Origin: Acidaminococcaceae bacterium
GTDB taxonomy: Bacteria > Bacillota > Negativicutes > Acidaminococcales > Acidaminococcaceae
Assembly: GCA_017443165.1 (NCBI GenBank)
Contig: JAFSOW010000101.1
Location: forward strand, 1-6,417
Direction of reading: 5' to 3'
DNA length: 6,417 nucleotides
Part shown: in pieces, positions 5,909 to 6,417 of the stretch
Layout of the letters: every line of letters starts with the position of its first letter
Numbering within the stretch: position 1 is the stretch's first letter
Notes under the pieces: model-generated
Seen by the model: only the letters and a program-made list of their open reading frames with translations
Databases searched by the model: none
What the model was told of the DNA's origin: nothing
Made by a program: the position numbers and the translations under genes

Positions 5909-5936
5909 AAATGAGGCTCTGCGGGAGCCTCATTTT
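5909..5936 (+). terminator. hairpin between the two ompH-like genes (terminator or attenuator)
   Basis: AAATGAGGCTC (5909-5919) pairs perfectly with GAGCCTCATTT (5925-5935) around a 5-nt loop TGCGG. The only T-run is TTTT (5933-5936), three of whose bases are in the stem, followed by CC. It may terminate partially, or stabilise the 3' end of the ompH message so that the downstream gene is expressed at a lower level. No new promoter is seen before the next gene. Confidence 0.55.
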
Positions 5937-5959
5937 CCATTGTAGAAGGAGGAAACATG

Positions 5960-6417
5960 ATGCGCTGGCTTTTGATTGTTTTCACGGGCCTTGCGCTGAT
6001 GCTTTCTGCCTGTAGTAAAACCGGAAGCGGTGAAAAGATAGCGGTTGTGCATTGGGAAAAAGTCCTGCAGGAACATCCGCAGCATGCCCGCCTGCAAAAG
6101 CTGAAAGATGAATATAATCTGCTTTTGGATAAGCGCAGGGAACAGGAAATCATTGGGAAAACCCAGATGAGCAGTTTGGCAAAACTGTATCAGTTGAAGC
6201 GGAACAGTAAACAGAACTTTCTGTCTGCTGATTTTTTCGCCCGCATGACAGAAAAACAGGCGGCGGAACAGGAAAAGCTGAAGCAGCTGAGCGAACAGTT
6301 TGCGGACCAGGTAGATAAAGAACTGGCCGAGGAAGAAAAGAAACTGGAAGAACACTACAAGCTGCGTTTGTTCAATTTGCGTCTTAAGCTGGACACGGTT
6401 CGTATGGTTCCGGAACA
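5960..6417 (+). CDS. OmpH-like lipoprotein, 3' end cut by the window
   Basis: The open frame runs off the window with about 152 residues present. Two ATGs are adjacent (5957 and 5960). The perfect AAGGAGG at 5946-5952 is 4 nt from the first and 7 nt from the second, so the second is preferred. The protein begins with a short lipoprotein signal peptide ending in the lipobox LSAC (Cys18 from this start), with Ser and Lys following. Next comes 'KIAVVHWEKVLQEHPQ', matching the 'xIGVVDYQxLVSQSP' strand of OmpH proteins, then a long Glu/Lys/Gln-rich helical, coiled-coil-like region up to the edge. It is probably a membrane-tethered Skp-like protein. The absence of an Asp at +2 argues against inner-membrane retention under E. 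coli rules, which may not apply here. The OmpH assignment rests on the N-terminal strand, helix content and position. Confidence 0.8.
   Translation, partial: MRWLLIVFTGLALMLSACSKTGSGEKIAVVHWEKVLQEHPQHARLQKLKDEYNLLLDKRREQEIIGKTQMSSLAKLYQLKRNSKQNFLSADFFARMTEKQAAEQEKLKQLSEQFADQVDKELAEEEKKLEEHYKLRLFNLRLKLDTVRMVPE

Noticed and set aside
6113..6118. TATAAT inside the OmpH-like lipoprotein gene
   Set aside because: There is no acceptable -35 hexamer 16-18 nt upstream.

Overview
The window looks like chromosomal DNA of a diderm Firmicute (class Negativicutes). It combines a Skp/OmpH-type periplasmic chaperone, a BamA and a TamB C-terminus, all of which need an outer membrane, with Firmicute-style AGGAGG ribosome binding sites and near-consensus sigma-70 promoters. 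The family cannot be fixed from the sequence alone; moderate GC content would fit Acidaminococcaceae or Veillonellaceae. All genes are on the + strand.

Layout: (1) 1-495, 3' end of tamB. (2) 573-1205, a 210-residue sigma-70 family factor lacking domain 3. (3) 1386-1925, an unrecognised 179-residue single-pass inner-membrane protein with its own promoter, which sits in a palindrome/direct-repeat region. (4) 2040-4025, bamA with three POTRA domains and a 16-strand-type barrel. (5) 4031-5308, an unrecognised exported protein, 5 nt behind bamA, whose predicted fold is three POTRA-like units followed by a small C-terminal beta-sheet or barrel. (6) 5408-5899, an OmpH/Skp-like chaperone with a strong promoter. 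(7) 5960 to the window end, a second OmpH-like protein made as a lipoprotein and cut by the window edge.

Together this is an outer-membrane biogenesis locus: TamB (inner-to-outer membrane bridge), BamA (barrel insertase) and two OmpH-type holdases, with an embedded sigma factor and two lineage-specific envelope proteins. The most interesting unknown is the gene at 4031-5308, a candidate BAM/TAM partner. Second is the possible regulatory unit formed by the sigma factor and its single-pass membrane neighbour. Four near-consensus promoters were found: one inside tamB and one ahead of each of the genes at 1386, 2040 and 5408. No mobile elements, CRISPR arrays, tRNA or rRNA genes were seen.
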